The position numbers were made by a program, and so were the translations under genes. Positions 32,229 to 41,884 of a stretch of DNA of 64,000 nt are shown one piece after another. Each line of letters begins with the position of its first letter. The stretch's first letter is position 1. This stretch comes from Aureobasidium sp. EXF-3400 (taxonomy: Eukaryota > Ascomycota > Dothideomycetes > Dothideales > Saccotheciaceae), in contig SWBL01000162.1 in the NCBI GenBank assembly GCA_024195585.1, positions 1 to 64,000 on the forward strand, given 5' to 3'. The notes below the pieces were generated by a model. It saw only the letters and a list, made by a program, of their open reading frames with translations. It made no database searches and had not been told where the DNA came from.

Positions 32229-34058
32229 ATGGATATCCCTCACGCAGCATCCTCACCGGACATTTCTTACATATCAACGGCGTCGGCTCCATCTTTACGC
32301 GCCAGAGATTCGACAGCAAGCATGGCTTCTCCGCGACCTTCGTATCTGGCAGCTGAAGAAGGAGGCAATGTCAAGGTTGTTGTCAGAGTGCGCAAGTTCT
32401 TACCTCGAGGTATGCAATGTACGTGGTGCACCTGTTGAGCAGCTGGCTAACAATTCCAAACAGAAGTCGAACGACAAGCGCCATGCCTGATCGAAATGGA
32501 CCCACAAACACAGAAGACGACAATCCACCCTCCTCCTGCAAGCTCGCTCGATGCGAAGTCGCGCAAAGTCTACGAGGAGAAGAGCTTCGTCTTCGACAAG
32601 TCCTTCTACTCCCATGATGAGTCGATGCCACACTTCGCCCACCAGCAAGATGTCTACGCTTCGTTCGGCGAAGACTTCCTGGATCACAACTTCGACGGAT
32701 ACCACACTTGTATCTTTGCATACGGCCAGACTGGTTCTGGAAAATCCTACACCATGATGGGCACCAAGGATCAGCCCGGTTTGATTCCTCGGACATGCGA
32801 GAATCTATTTCAACGCATCGAACAAGAGCAGAATGGAAACATCACCTACAACGTTCATGTCTCCTACTTTGAAATCTACAACGAGCAGGTTCGCGACCTT
32901 CTCACTCCTCGCACCAACCCTCCTACCCACCTGAAGATCCGCGAGAGCAAGTCGGACGGTGTCTATGTCCAGAACTTGACCGACAGTCCCGTCAAGTCTT
33001 TTGGCGACATCCAAAGACTCATGCATATGGGTGACATGAATCGAACAGTAGCTGCTACCAAGATGAACGACACATCATCGCGCTCGCACGCCGTCTTCAC
33101 CCTTACACTGAAACAAATTCAGCACGACATTGCCACTGATAGCACCATTGAACGCACCGCTCGCATGCGTCTTGTTGATCTGGCTGGCTCCGAACGAGCA
33201 AACAGAACAGAAGCCACTGGTCAACGTCTGCGAGAAGGTGGAAACATCAATCAATCTCTTACAACCCTTGGTCGCGTTATTGCCGCCCTTGCAGACCCCA
33301 AACGTCAACGACCTAGTGCCCGTTCAAACCAGACCAAGCGTCGTGCTGATGTTGTCCCCTACCGTGACTCAGTCCTTACTTGGTTGTTGAAAGACAGTCT
33401 GGGCGGCAACTCAAAGACAGCAATGGTGGCCTGTATCTCGCCGACAGACTACGAAGAGACTCTTTCCACACTGCGCTACGCCGATCAAGCCAAACGCATT
33501 CGCACTCGTGCAACTGTCAACCAAGACGCCGTGTCTGCCGCCGAACGTGATGCCCAGATCAAAGAAATGGCAGAGACGATTCGTCTTCTCCAACTGTCAG
33601 TCAACGCTTCGACCACTCGCAAGCGCGACGAGGCGGATCGCGCAGGCCAAGAACTGGAAGACTACCAACGCCAGGTCACAAAGATGCAACGCGCAATGGA
33701 AGAGTCTCGTGCTGTCGCCGATGTAAAGATTCGCGCTCTGAATGCCGAGTTGGAAGAGCTTCGTCCCATCAATGAGCGTTTGAAAACCGAAGTCGCTTCT
33801 TTGCGCAGGCATCTCGCTCTTGCTGTTGGCGAGTTGAAGAATCCTATCGTTCTACCCCCTGCAGAGGAAGGCAAGGGCTGTGATGTTGAAACGATCGAGG
33901 TCTACAGTGACGAGGAAGAAGAGGAGAGTGACGATGAAGGATACTCATCCCAACATGCAGAATGGCAGACTGATATCGAGGAGCTCATGAAGGATCTGGG
34001 CATCTTCAAGCAGAAGGTTGCGGACGACCGCAGCAGATTCATCATACCTGCTGCTTGA
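32229..34058 (+). CDS. kinesin-3-like motor protein without FHA/PH tail
   Basis: Exons 32229..32409 and 32464..34058; 591 residues. Plus-end microtubule motor with a complete N-terminal motor domain: VKVVVRVRKFLPRE, P-loop GQTGSGKS (148-155), NEQVRDLL, switch I NDTSSRSHAVF, switch II LVDLAGSERA, and NINQSLTTLGRVIAALA. The neck region after the motor is a kinesin-3 type coiled coil (residues about 430-540), with an acidic stretch at 550-580. Typical kinesin-3 proteins are much longer and carry FHA and PH domains; neither is present before the stop, so this is the short fungal form or a separate subfamily. Divergent from the 2EXR-like gene. Confidence 0.9.
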
Positions 34059-34421
34059 GAGGCCCGCGTTCTGATGGCACCACAGACGAGCGAAAGCCCA
34101 CATCTTCTTTTTTTTTTGTTCTTTCTTTCTGGTTATGATGAATGATGTTTGTTGAGCAAGCGAGGAGTTTTTCTTTGGTTCGGAAATTAAGATACAGGGA
34201 TCCCCAATTCAGACACGTTGTCTTGACAGAATAGCACAGTGTCCAGCACAGTAGATTTCAATGTCCGTAATGATATGCGTTTCTTTTCTTCTATGTTTCC
34301 ATGAGCTAGATGTTCCCATACCGGAAGGGGAGCTAGAAGAAGAGATGGCCAGGATATGATATTCAAGACTATCCCGGATATAAGAGTTGATGACTCGGAG
34401 GTACAACGATGAGAATCCGCC
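34059..34421. other. convergent 3' region, 363 bp
   Basis: Between the stops of the kinesin gene and PRP45. Has a T11 tract near 34110. Probably the two 3' UTRs. Confidence 0.4.
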
Positions 34422-36200
34422 TTACTCGTCATCATCGTCAATTCTAGCTCTCTTACTCCCACGCTCATCCTGATCTCCACCTTCATTGAGTCCATATCTC
34501 TTAACACCCTGCCCAGAAACAGAGGCACTTCCCGCCGCATCCCCTCCCTTCTTGCTCTGCGCATCAGCAATCATCTGCTCCACACCAAACGGATCGCCAT
34601 TGTCGCGTTCGAACATGACGGGACCTTCTCTCTGCTCAGCAGTCCTAGCACTCTTCATACCCTCCTTGGGCGCTCTCCCCAATGTCTCAAACCTCGAAGT
34701 CTTTTGAATGGCTTCTAGAGTCTCGCCTCCATCATCTCCATCGTCTGCATCTAATTGTGGGCGATAGATGGAGTTTAGGGCTTCGCGATCGGCGAATAGA
34801 GGTTTGTCGTATGCGTTGTCTTCGTTGAATCCAGCTGCGAACCCGGATGACTGGTTGAAGAGTCTGCTGTCGTACATTGTTTCTTTGCTCTGTGTGGGTT
34901 TTGCAAGCCCCAAGGCTACTTTTTCGCTGATGTCGCGGTTCTGGGCGCGCGCGAGGGCTTGCATGCGGCGTTCGTGGCCCATGTTTTTCTGGCGCATTTC
35001 TCTTTGGGCGTCGCGGCGGCGTTCGGCGCGTAGGCGTTCGCGTTCGCGGCGGTCGTGTTCGGTTTCGTCTTCGGAGGGGGTGCGAGAGCGTGAGCGTGAG
35101 GAGTAGCTGTCGATGCTTCTGCTTCTGCTTCTGCTGCGTGAATCATCACGAGTAGAAGGCTTTCTCGTAGCAGAAGCAGCCTTCTCCTCGCGTGCTTTTT
35201 GGGCGAGCAAGCGCAGGTTTTCTTCTTTTTGTTCTTTTTCTTTCTCGGCAAGGCGTTGTTGCATCAATGCTCTGGACTTGACTTCTTCGCGGGCGTGACG
35301 GTCGGCAGTCTGTAAAGCTTCGGCGAAGGAGGCGAATTTGTCGTTGATGGTTACGTCTTGGAGACCTCTGCCATCGGCTGCCAATCTCTTGTCCAGTGGA
35401 ACTGTGTAACCCTTGGGGTTCTTCCAGTTTGAGACGGTAGGAGGAATACGCCATGCTTCTTGGTCTTCTGCGGTGAGTTTGCGAGGTGGAGAGTGCATGA
35501 CTGGAGGAGGAGGTGACGGGGGTCTTCCGGGAATCTTCTTTGCTTTGAATTTGGGAGGTTCCATAGGGTCGATTTGGCGGGACATGATTTTCATGATACG
35601 GTCGCCTTTCTTGGAGTTGTCTTGTCCCATTTGGTTGGCTGGTGTGTAGCGGACGTATGATGCTTCTCTCTTTTCTACGCCCTTGACATTCTTGGGACGC
35701 TGTGCTGCGCTCGCACCAGCGACTAGGGTTGCCAGTGCTGCCTCTGTCTTTCGCTTCGTCTCTGCAACCGTCTCCTCGTCTGGGCGTGCAAGTGAGATTT
35801 CGCCAGCATTTGCTTGGTGTCGGAGCGGAATCAGATCCTTGAACGAAGCATGCACGATTCTGTTCTCAGCATGACCACGCTTAGCAATAGCAGTATAGTC
35901 AACCTGGCCCTCAGCATTAACGCTCAAAGTCAGAGCATTCGACGAGGATGCATGCTTCCTGCCCATGTCCAGAGGGTATTGCGCAACCGAAACTTCTGGG
36001 TAGGCACCTCCATCTCCAAAGTCTTCATTTCCGCGAGGACGCCAGTTGTTGCGTTGGCCGTAGGGAGGAATGCCGCTGCGCTTGGCGACTTGCAGTTGCT
36101 GTGATGCTGCCTGGTCGGCGCCAATGATTCGAGGACCAACTGATTGTTTCTGCTCCTCCTCTTCACCGGTATATTTTGGTCTCGGTAGTGCTGCAAACAT
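34422..36200 (-). CDS. PRP45: SNW/SKIP family splicing factor Prp45
   Basis: Single exon, 592 residues. Component of the activated spliceosome, bridging Prp19 complex, U5/U6 and catalytic RNA; also a transcription coregulator. The SNW domain spans about 165-335 with the name-giving SNWKNPKGYTVPLDKRLAAD (Ser257-Asn258-Trp259). Upstream is a Pro-rich region (RPPSPPPPVMHSPPR). Downstream is an Arg/Ser and Glu/Arg-rich helix (RSRSRSIDSYSSRSRSRTPS) and a C-terminal conserved YDSRLFNQSSGFAAGF segment with a PFGVEQMIADAQ motif. Full family length; no truncation. Confidence 0.95.
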   Translation of the reverse strand: MFAALPRPKYTGEEEEQKQSVGPRIIGADQAASQQLQVAKRSGIPPYGQRNNWRPRGNEDFGDGGAYPEVSVAQYPLDMGRKHASSSNALTLSVNAEGQVDYTAIAKRGHAENRIVHASFKDLIPLRHQANAGEISLARPDEETVAETKRKTEAALATLVAGASAAQRPKNVKGVEKREASYVRYTPANQMGQDNSKKGDRIMKIMSRQIDPMEPPKFKAKKIPGRPPSPPPPVMHSPPRKLTAEDQEAWRIPPTVSNWKNPKGYTVPLDKRLAADGRGLQDVTINDKFASFAEALQTADRHAREEVKSRALMQQRLAEKEKEQKEENLRLLAQKAREEKAASATRKPSTRDDSRSRSRSRSIDSYSSRSRSRTPSEDETEHDRRERERLRAERRRDAQREMRQKNMGHERRMQALARAQNRDISEKVALGLAKPTQSKETMYDSRLFNQSSGFAAGFNEDNAYDKPLFADREALNSIYRPQLDADDGDDGGETLEAIQKTSRFETLGRAPKEGMKSARTAEQREGPVMFERDNGDPFGVEQMIADAQSKKGGDAAGSASVSGQGVKRYGLNEGGDQDERGSKRARIDDDDE

Positions 36201-36728
36201 AGTTGCTACTCCTTTAGAAGAGTCTCAATGAGACTGTCGTTTTGAGAGGATGGGCGCAAAAAGTGACTGCGCGTGAGCTCGAGGGGTCGGCGAGACGCGA
36301 TGAAGTACAGGGTCGACGGCGGAAGTAATGGTCACTATGCGACGTGACAAAGCAATTCCTATTGACAAACAGGCTTCCAGGTAAGACCCCGCAGAGACCA
36401 GGGATGTAGTGGTGATGATGTGGTATGCAGAAGCAGAAAGTCTCTAGATGGGTTCGCGAAAGCGTGACGTTCTGCGTCTTCTTGGCGTTGCTGTATCTTT
36501 GATGCATCCTTGGGCATCACGACCAATTCAACAAGTAATTGCTATAATCATATATTCTGTTGTCTTTGTTGCGATAATCCGTAATCTTCTGGTCTTTCAT
36601 TCTCGATTCTCTCACAAGTATGTGAAGCTGGGAATTGCGTTGTCTGCTATTACTCATACCCTGCAGTATCAACGAGAATCTTTCTGCTTTATGCAGTAGC
36701 ATCTGAACAAAGCCAAAAATATCATCTA
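36201..36728. promoter_or_regulatory. divergent promoter region PRP45/YIH1
   Basis: 528 bp between the two starts. No specific regulatory element assigned; no gene. Confidence 0.4.
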
Positions 36729-37628
36729 ATGGACTCAGCTCTCGAAGACGAGTGTCAAGCCATAAACGCAATCTACTCTGAATCTACACTTGTGGTCCTA
36801 TCCCAGAATCCAACGATTTGCTCCCTAGAACTACCCGGAGAAGTCAACATATCACTACGCCTAGAATTCCCACCAGATTATCCCGATGCTCCTCCTTCAA
36901 TCCTGGGTACTCAATCAGTGGGCGAGAATGTTGCAAAAGGCCAAGGTACCCATGCCGTCGACATTGCACGCGAGGTTCTCGCAGAAGTCTATCAGCCAGG
37001 CTCACCATGCATATTCGATGTCATGGAAGAAGTCAACCAGAGACTTCAGCAGTACAACGAGGAAACCAGCCAAAGTCAAGGGCATCAAGAGCAACAAGAT
37101 GCTCAAAGGAGAGGTCAGCAGCAAGCCTCTTCCCTCGACGAAACACACTCTCCAGATCCCTCTGACGAAATGCAGTCTTTAGACTTGCTCCTCGACAAGG
37201 AACCGCCATGGATTCTCTCCGAAGTTATCACGGAAAAGAAGTCGGTGTTTGTTGCTAGAGCGGCTGCGGTGTCTTCGCCAGCAGAGGCAAAGTCGTATCT
37301 AGCACACTTGCTTGCTACGGATAAGAAAGTCGCCAAAGCTACACACAACATCACTGCATGGCGTATTCACGGACCCAACGAGACGGCGTTCCAGGATTGC
37401 GATGATGATGGAGAGACAGCTGCGGGTGGGAGGTTATTGCATCTCATGCAACTAATCGATATTTGGGATGTGATGGTTGTGGTCACAAGATGGTATGGTG
37501 GTGTGCATCTGGGTCCTGATCGCTTCAGGTTGATCAACTCTGCTGCGAGAGACGCTTTTGTCAAAGGTGGCTACGCCAAAGATCCGAGCAAGCCGGACGC
37601 CAGCAGTAAAAAGAAAGGCAAGAAATAG
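36729..37628 (+). CDS. YIH1: IMPACT/Yih1-type RWD protein, regulator of Gcn2
   Basis: Single exon, 299 residues. Family members bind Gcn1 through the RWD domain and so dampen activation of the eIF2-alpha kinase Gcn2. The RWD domain is at 1-110 (LEDECQAINAIYSES, LRLEFPPDYPDAPPSI with the conserved YPxxPP core). A Gln/Glu-rich linker (110-150) leads to the UPF0029/IMPACT domain at about 155-275 (KKSVFVARAAAVSSPAEAKS, THNITAWRIHG, DDDGETAAGGRLLHLMQLID, VVVTRWYGGVHLGPDRFRLI). Tail is Lys-rich. Confidence 0.95.
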   Translation: MDSALEDECQAINAIYSESTLVVLSQNPTICSLELPGEVNISLRLEFPPDYPDAPPSILGTQSVGENVAKGQGTHAVDIAREVLAEVYQPGSPCIFDVMEEVNQRLQQYNEETSQSQGHQEQQDAQRRGQQQASSLDETHSPDPSDEMQSLDLLLDKEPPWILSEVITEKKSVFVARAAAVSSPAEAKSYLAHLLATDKKVAKATHNITAWRIHGPNETAFQDCDDDGETAAGGRLLHLMQLIDIWDVMVVVTRWYGGVHLGPDRFRLINSAARDAFVKGGYAKDPSKPDASSKKKGKK

Positions 37629-38666
37629 ATATGTCTGCTGAACGGCTTACATCTGGACGTATCGGGAAACACGCATCATGAACTTTTGCGATAAAATGAG
37701 TGAGATACCGAGTGGCGGCCTAGTCACAACCGACGAACATGAAGCTTCAGGGGCAACCACCAGTATGCACCAAAGTCGCGCACACCACAAGACCAACCCA
37801 ACACCTTCTTCAGTACCCAGCTCTCAAGCCAGAAACACCAATGAAGGAGAACACTCCCAAAAAATTTGTTTCAGAGGATCTTCTCTTGAGCGAAGTCCTC
37901 CTACTACTATTCCCCTCGAAAGAAGAAAGAAAAATTGCGGACGCAAACACCTTGACGGTTCACGAACGCTGAAGCCTCCGAAGAAGCCTTCTTTCCTATG
38001 AAATGATATTGAGTATAGTCAGCATGTGTATTTGACAAAAGCAAACAGGCAAGGGGGACTTAGCTCTGACCACAGGCGATGCAAGTACCGAGGCAAATGC
38101 CAGGGTACTCTTGTCGCCCATGGCGCTCCAAACCAGTGAAATGAGCGGGTGTTGAGGTAGAAGAAAGGAAGAGAAGGGAGAAGGAGAGAGATTATGTAGC
38201 AAGTCAGGAGGGTCACGGGTTTCCTGGGCTTACCTAAGGTGGATCTTCCGCACAATTTGGAAGTTTAGCCTATGAGCTCTCATAGCTAGATGTGGACGAA
38301 GCTATCCGCATGGCACTGGTAGTGATATTCCAAAGGCGCCAGACCTACCTTATCAGATTTTTATCAGACGCTGTTGAAGTTGAAGCGCGGCGTGATGCAA
38401 GCTGAGGCATAGGATGAGAGCGACATGGTCGAGGACATATACCGTTCTTCAACTGATATTTGTGCGAACTCCTTTCTTGTTCCCCAGGCTCGATTCCGAA
38501 TGACAACATGCATTGGTAATCATACGTCGAAGTGAATGTTGTGTGTTCTGCTGCTTAGCCCGTTGCGGTTCAGAGGCTTTTTCTTCCTTGTTTCCCTCAT
38601 GTTAAAGCCATAACCCATTAAACGCCCACGCTGTATGCAAATAATGCTCTTGAATCCTCCCTCTCC
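37629..38666. other. 1.04-kb intergenic region with unsupported short frames
   Basis: Between YIH1 and UBC7 (convergent). Two overlapping plus-strand frames cover 37678-38001 (107 codons) and 37739-37972 (77 codons). The second contains the plausible segment FVSEDLLLSEVLLLLFPSKE, and a one-base shift near 37965 would let it continue to a stop near 38002; this could be a small decayed gene, but no family supports it. Confidence 0.35.
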
Positions 38667-39226
38667 TCAAAGCCCCAACGATCTTCTGACGTCTTGCTTG
38701 ACCTTCTTCTCAAACTCTGCTCTTCTTTCTCTCCACATTCTTGCCGCATCGACGTTGGCTGGCGACTCGTCATTCGGTTCAGCCAGCATACTCATAACAC
38801 TAATCAAGATCTTTTCCACGCTCTGAATAGGGCTCCAACGTTCGGACGCGTGTTCGTAGTGGTTGGGGTCGTCGCCAGGAGGATGCAGGATAGAGATGCA
38901 GACAACGCCGTTAGGATAAACTGGAATCGTCATCAGTACAATGTTTCATGCATTGGTAACCAGCAGGGAGAGGACAGACCATTAGGATGCCAGATATCGG
39001 TAAGGAACTTCATGGTCGGCGGCATAAGAGGATAGTCTTTGGGGAACTTGAGTTCAGCGGGAAAGATACCGCCTTCGTAGGGAGTGCCTTCGGGTCCTTC
39101 AATCAATGCTTCCCATACGAAGAGGTCGTCTTCTTCGACGGGGCCGGCGGTGATGCCATCGGGTGGGTCTTGAGTGAGATGCTTGTATTCTTGGAATAGG
39201 CGTTTTGATGCGACAGAGGTTGTCAT
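38667..39226 (-). CDS. UBC7: ubiquitin-conjugating enzyme E2, Ubc7/UBE2G type
   Basis: Exons 39226..38980 and 38920..38667; 166 residues, matching yeast Ubc7. E2 for ER-associated degradation together with membrane RING ligases. The catalytic Cys is in [20 protein letters not shown] (Cys90), with the family's acidic loop after it, and the HPN motif (WHPN) precedes the intron. The intron donor is GTCTGT, a weak site, but phase and the restored WHPNVYPNG leave little doubt. E2 fold start: [20 protein letters not shown]. Confidence 0.95.
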
Positions 39227-39968
39227 GGCGTGTTGATTGAACGATGTGATGTAGTGAATGCGAAAGTGTTGTTGCGCTTGTGACTGTTGATCTTAAAGGT
39301 GTTCGGTGGTGTTGGTTGATGGTTGATGTGGAGGCGGTGATGGAAGCCGGTAGACCCTGAGTGCTGATGATGGAAGTTGATACCGAACAGGGCGTGTTTC
39401 GTATCCAGCGTCGGCACAGCACTTTGTCAAAGACGTTTTGCAATGGCGATAGCCTCGAGCTTGTGCAAAAGTTCTATCAGTGCAAGTGCCTCAGTCGGTT
39501 GCTAACTCGATGTGAACGTTGGCTCAGACTGTCCCTCCTGCTGGAGAAGCCAGGCCTTATGATAGCCCTGATCCGACTCTGTACGAATGTAGCAGGCTTG
39601 AGAACCTGATTGATCGTGAATGTTCGCATCGATCCAGGCGCCTGGTCAATAATGGTCAATGTACGCAATCGACGTGGAGAGAAGTTCGACTGCTTACGCC
39701 TGATCTCCTCGGCAAGCTGGTCAAGATTCTGGGGTGCACCATCTCTGGACAGAGTGGAAGACATGGTTGTTGATCTATCTCGATGGGAATGAGTTGAGTC
39801 AAGACCGAATATTGAAGTGGATGAAATCGCTCCTGGTCTCAGACGTTATGATCTACACGAGATACGAGGCCATGAAGAAGGAGCATCGGGCATGCTTTGC
39901 AAGCAAGTTCTTGCCATTTACAGAACTCAACAATGCATGGCTATGCGATCGCACAGTACCACTATCTC
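39227..39968. other. intergenic region, 742 bp
   Basis: Upstream of UBC7 and downstream of SEN2 (both minus). A minus-strand frame of 95 codons (39764..39477, MSSTLSRDGAPQNLDQLAEE) is open but overlaps frames on the plus strand and has no recognised domain. I see nothing else. Confidence 0.4.
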
Positions 39969-41381
39969 TCAATCACGACTTCTGTTGGCCAACCATCTCC
40001 TAATGACAAATTCCCTGATCTCATATCCCCTTAGAAGCTTTCCAATATCCACATCCCCTGCCTCAGTGCTTGGTAACTCCTTTGGCACCTTGACATAAAC
40101 AATGACCAAACTCTTCTTAACCTGACTTTGCACACGATTGACACAATGCAACCACCACCAACCCATTTTGCCCTTTCCTTGTGCCGCTTCCACGCTTCCC
40201 TCGGCATATTCAGGAATGATCAGGAGAGCAAACTCGGCATGTGAGAAGACGGGACCACGGTTGTAGAGCAAGAAGTCGCAGGAGAACTTTACACCAGGTC
40301 GGACCACCCAGCCCAGAGAACGATAATGATGATATACAACATAGTTTAGCAGGAAAGGGTCATCTGAGCGCAGGGCAGAGATCTGTGCCGTAGGAAAGTG
40401 TGAGTGTTGTCGGAAGAGTGTCAGTAAGGAGGGTGTGGAGAGAGGCTGCTTTGTGTCGGAATCGAGGATTCGCAGGCTGCCTAGGGCGTAGGACAAAAAG
40501 AAGGACTCTTCGAGGTTCAGTTGAAGATGCTCTTGGTTTGCAATTGACGCTTCCTCTTCGGGTTTGGCGATAGCAGCGTCGCTAGGAATGCCAGTTGTGT
40601 GAATAGTGGTGCCTGTGGGAAGAACGGGCACCTCCACAATATTTGTTGTTGTTTCTTGAGGCTTCGTGTCTTCCGCAGGTACAGCCTTGGTTTCTTCCTT
40701 GAACTCTTCATTGCTGTCTTGCTGTTGCATCCAGGGAAACACGTGAGAGATGGCGATTTCCGTAGCCTTTTCTGCATCCTTTTCTTCCTTTCCAGACTCC
40801 AGTGCTGCTCGCTCTTTCCTCAAAGTCTCCTCAATCTGCTCGGCTTCTGCTCTGGCTCTCTCAAGCTTGAACAACTTTCTCTCTTCTCTTCTTTTTCTGG
40901 TGTTCTCTTCTGCAGTACCACCACCGTGCTTGCTCGCCTTCAATCGAGCCTTTTCTCTGTCTAGCCAGCTAGGCTCACTTCTTGACATTGTGCCTTTGCC
41001 GAAGAAGCCCATCTCCCAGAGGGCACGAACAGAGGCATGATCCGTGATATGAACAGACCGTGTCTCAGAGCTGAAGATGCCAGTGATGGGCACCTCTCGG
41101 TGTGAAGATGGTCTGGAGATAAGCTGTGAGAGGTAGATGTAGGCAATGCGAAGAAGAGAAAGAGGATTTTGTGGTACGAAAGCCGGAAGAGGGTGCGTCT
41201 CAAGTGGTAGAGGTTTTGAATGTATCAAGAAGTAGTTGGGCTTCTGCGGCCGCGTCCTGACAGGTCTAGGCTTATCTTGTACAGATGGCTCTTTTGAAGT
41301 CATATTCTTGTTTTCATGAGGTACCGCTGTTGGTACATCGAGCCTCGAGCTCCTGTTGGCATCGGCCTCTGAAGCAGCCAT
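39969..41381 (-). CDS. SEN2: tRNA-splicing endonuclease catalytic subunit Sen2
   Basis: Single exon, 470 residues from the chosen ATG at 41381 (MAASEADANRSS). Cuts the 5' splice site of tRNA introns as part of the Sen2-Sen15-Sen34-Sen54 complex. The nuclease domain is at the C-terminus, with the triad Tyr373 (YNRGPVFSHAEF), His381 and a Lys at about 422 (VQSQVKKSLVIVYV). The N-terminus carries the conserved FVPQNPLSLLRIAYIYL segment; the middle is a Lys/Glu-rich helix (RKRREERKLFKLERARAEAE). The frame stays open upstream to an ATG at 41480, so the start could lie earlier. Confidence 0.93.
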   Translation of the reverse strand: MAASEADANRSSRLDVPTAVPHENKNMTSKEPSVQDKPRPVRTRPQKPNYFLIHSKPLPLETHPLPAFVPQNPLSLLRIAYIYLSQLISRPSSHREVPITGIFSSETRSVHITDHASVRALWEMGFFGKGTMSRSEPSWLDREKARLKASKHGGGTAEENTRKRREERKLFKLERARAEAEQIEETLRKERAALESGKEEKDAEKATEIAISHVFPWMQQQDSNEEFKEETKAVPAEDTKPQETTTNIVEVPVLPTGTTIHTTGIPSDAAIAKPEEEASIANQEHLQLNLEESFFLSYALGSLRILDSDTKQPLSTPSLLTLFRQHSHFPTAQISALRSDDPFLLNYVVYHHYRSLGWVVRPGVKFSCDFLLYNRGPVFSHAEFALLIIPEYAEGSVEAAQGKGKMGWWWLHCVNRVQSQVKKSLVIVYVKVPKELPSTEAGDVDIGKLLRGYEIREFVIRRWLANRSRD

Positions 41382-41884
41382 CTTGGCTACAGACCAAGGA
41401 AGCAATTGGCTACTGTAAATCCTATCATCACTGTTAGAATGATTCATTATTTGTAACAAACAACGAAGATAACATGACAATATGGAGCTTCAGTCAACCC
41501 TGGCGAAGCATGGAGAATCATAAAATAAGAGTATTGCGATGCTAGCGAATGTGCTGAGCCAGTCTTTTTCTTTTTTCTTTCCATCACTGACAAAATTCTC
41601 GTGCTTATTGAACCGATATGAAGTGTGTATGAGCAAAAAGAATGACGACGACTTACCAGGATACGTTTTTTCCTTGGTAATTCTGATTGCAAAAGTCGTC
41701 ACAGAATCAATCGTAGTTGGTACTGCCTATGAGCATGAACGAGAACGACGTGACTGCCAATTATTCTTGATATGGCCAAAGCTTGAAGGGTTCGGAAAAG
41801 CGGACCGAGACGGAGTTAAGCGCTGGCTCGAGAACAAACCATCGTCATTCTTCGAGCTGCTTCTTGGACTCATACACGACAATC
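41382..41884. promoter_or_regulatory. divergent region between SEN2 and scramblase gene
   Basis: 503 bp. Has open frames on both strands (for example the scramblase frame is open back to 41783) but no conserved extension. Nothing else seen. Confidence 0.4.

Noticed and set aside
37678..38001. Frame of 107 codons downstream of YIH1
   Set aside because: Low-complexity Ser/Thr/Arg text without a domain, overlapping another equally open frame; noted only under the intergenic entry.
39477..39764. Minus-strand 95-codon frame between SEN2 and UBC7
   Set aside because: No family signature; an overlapping plus-strand frame of similar size exists; probably chance.
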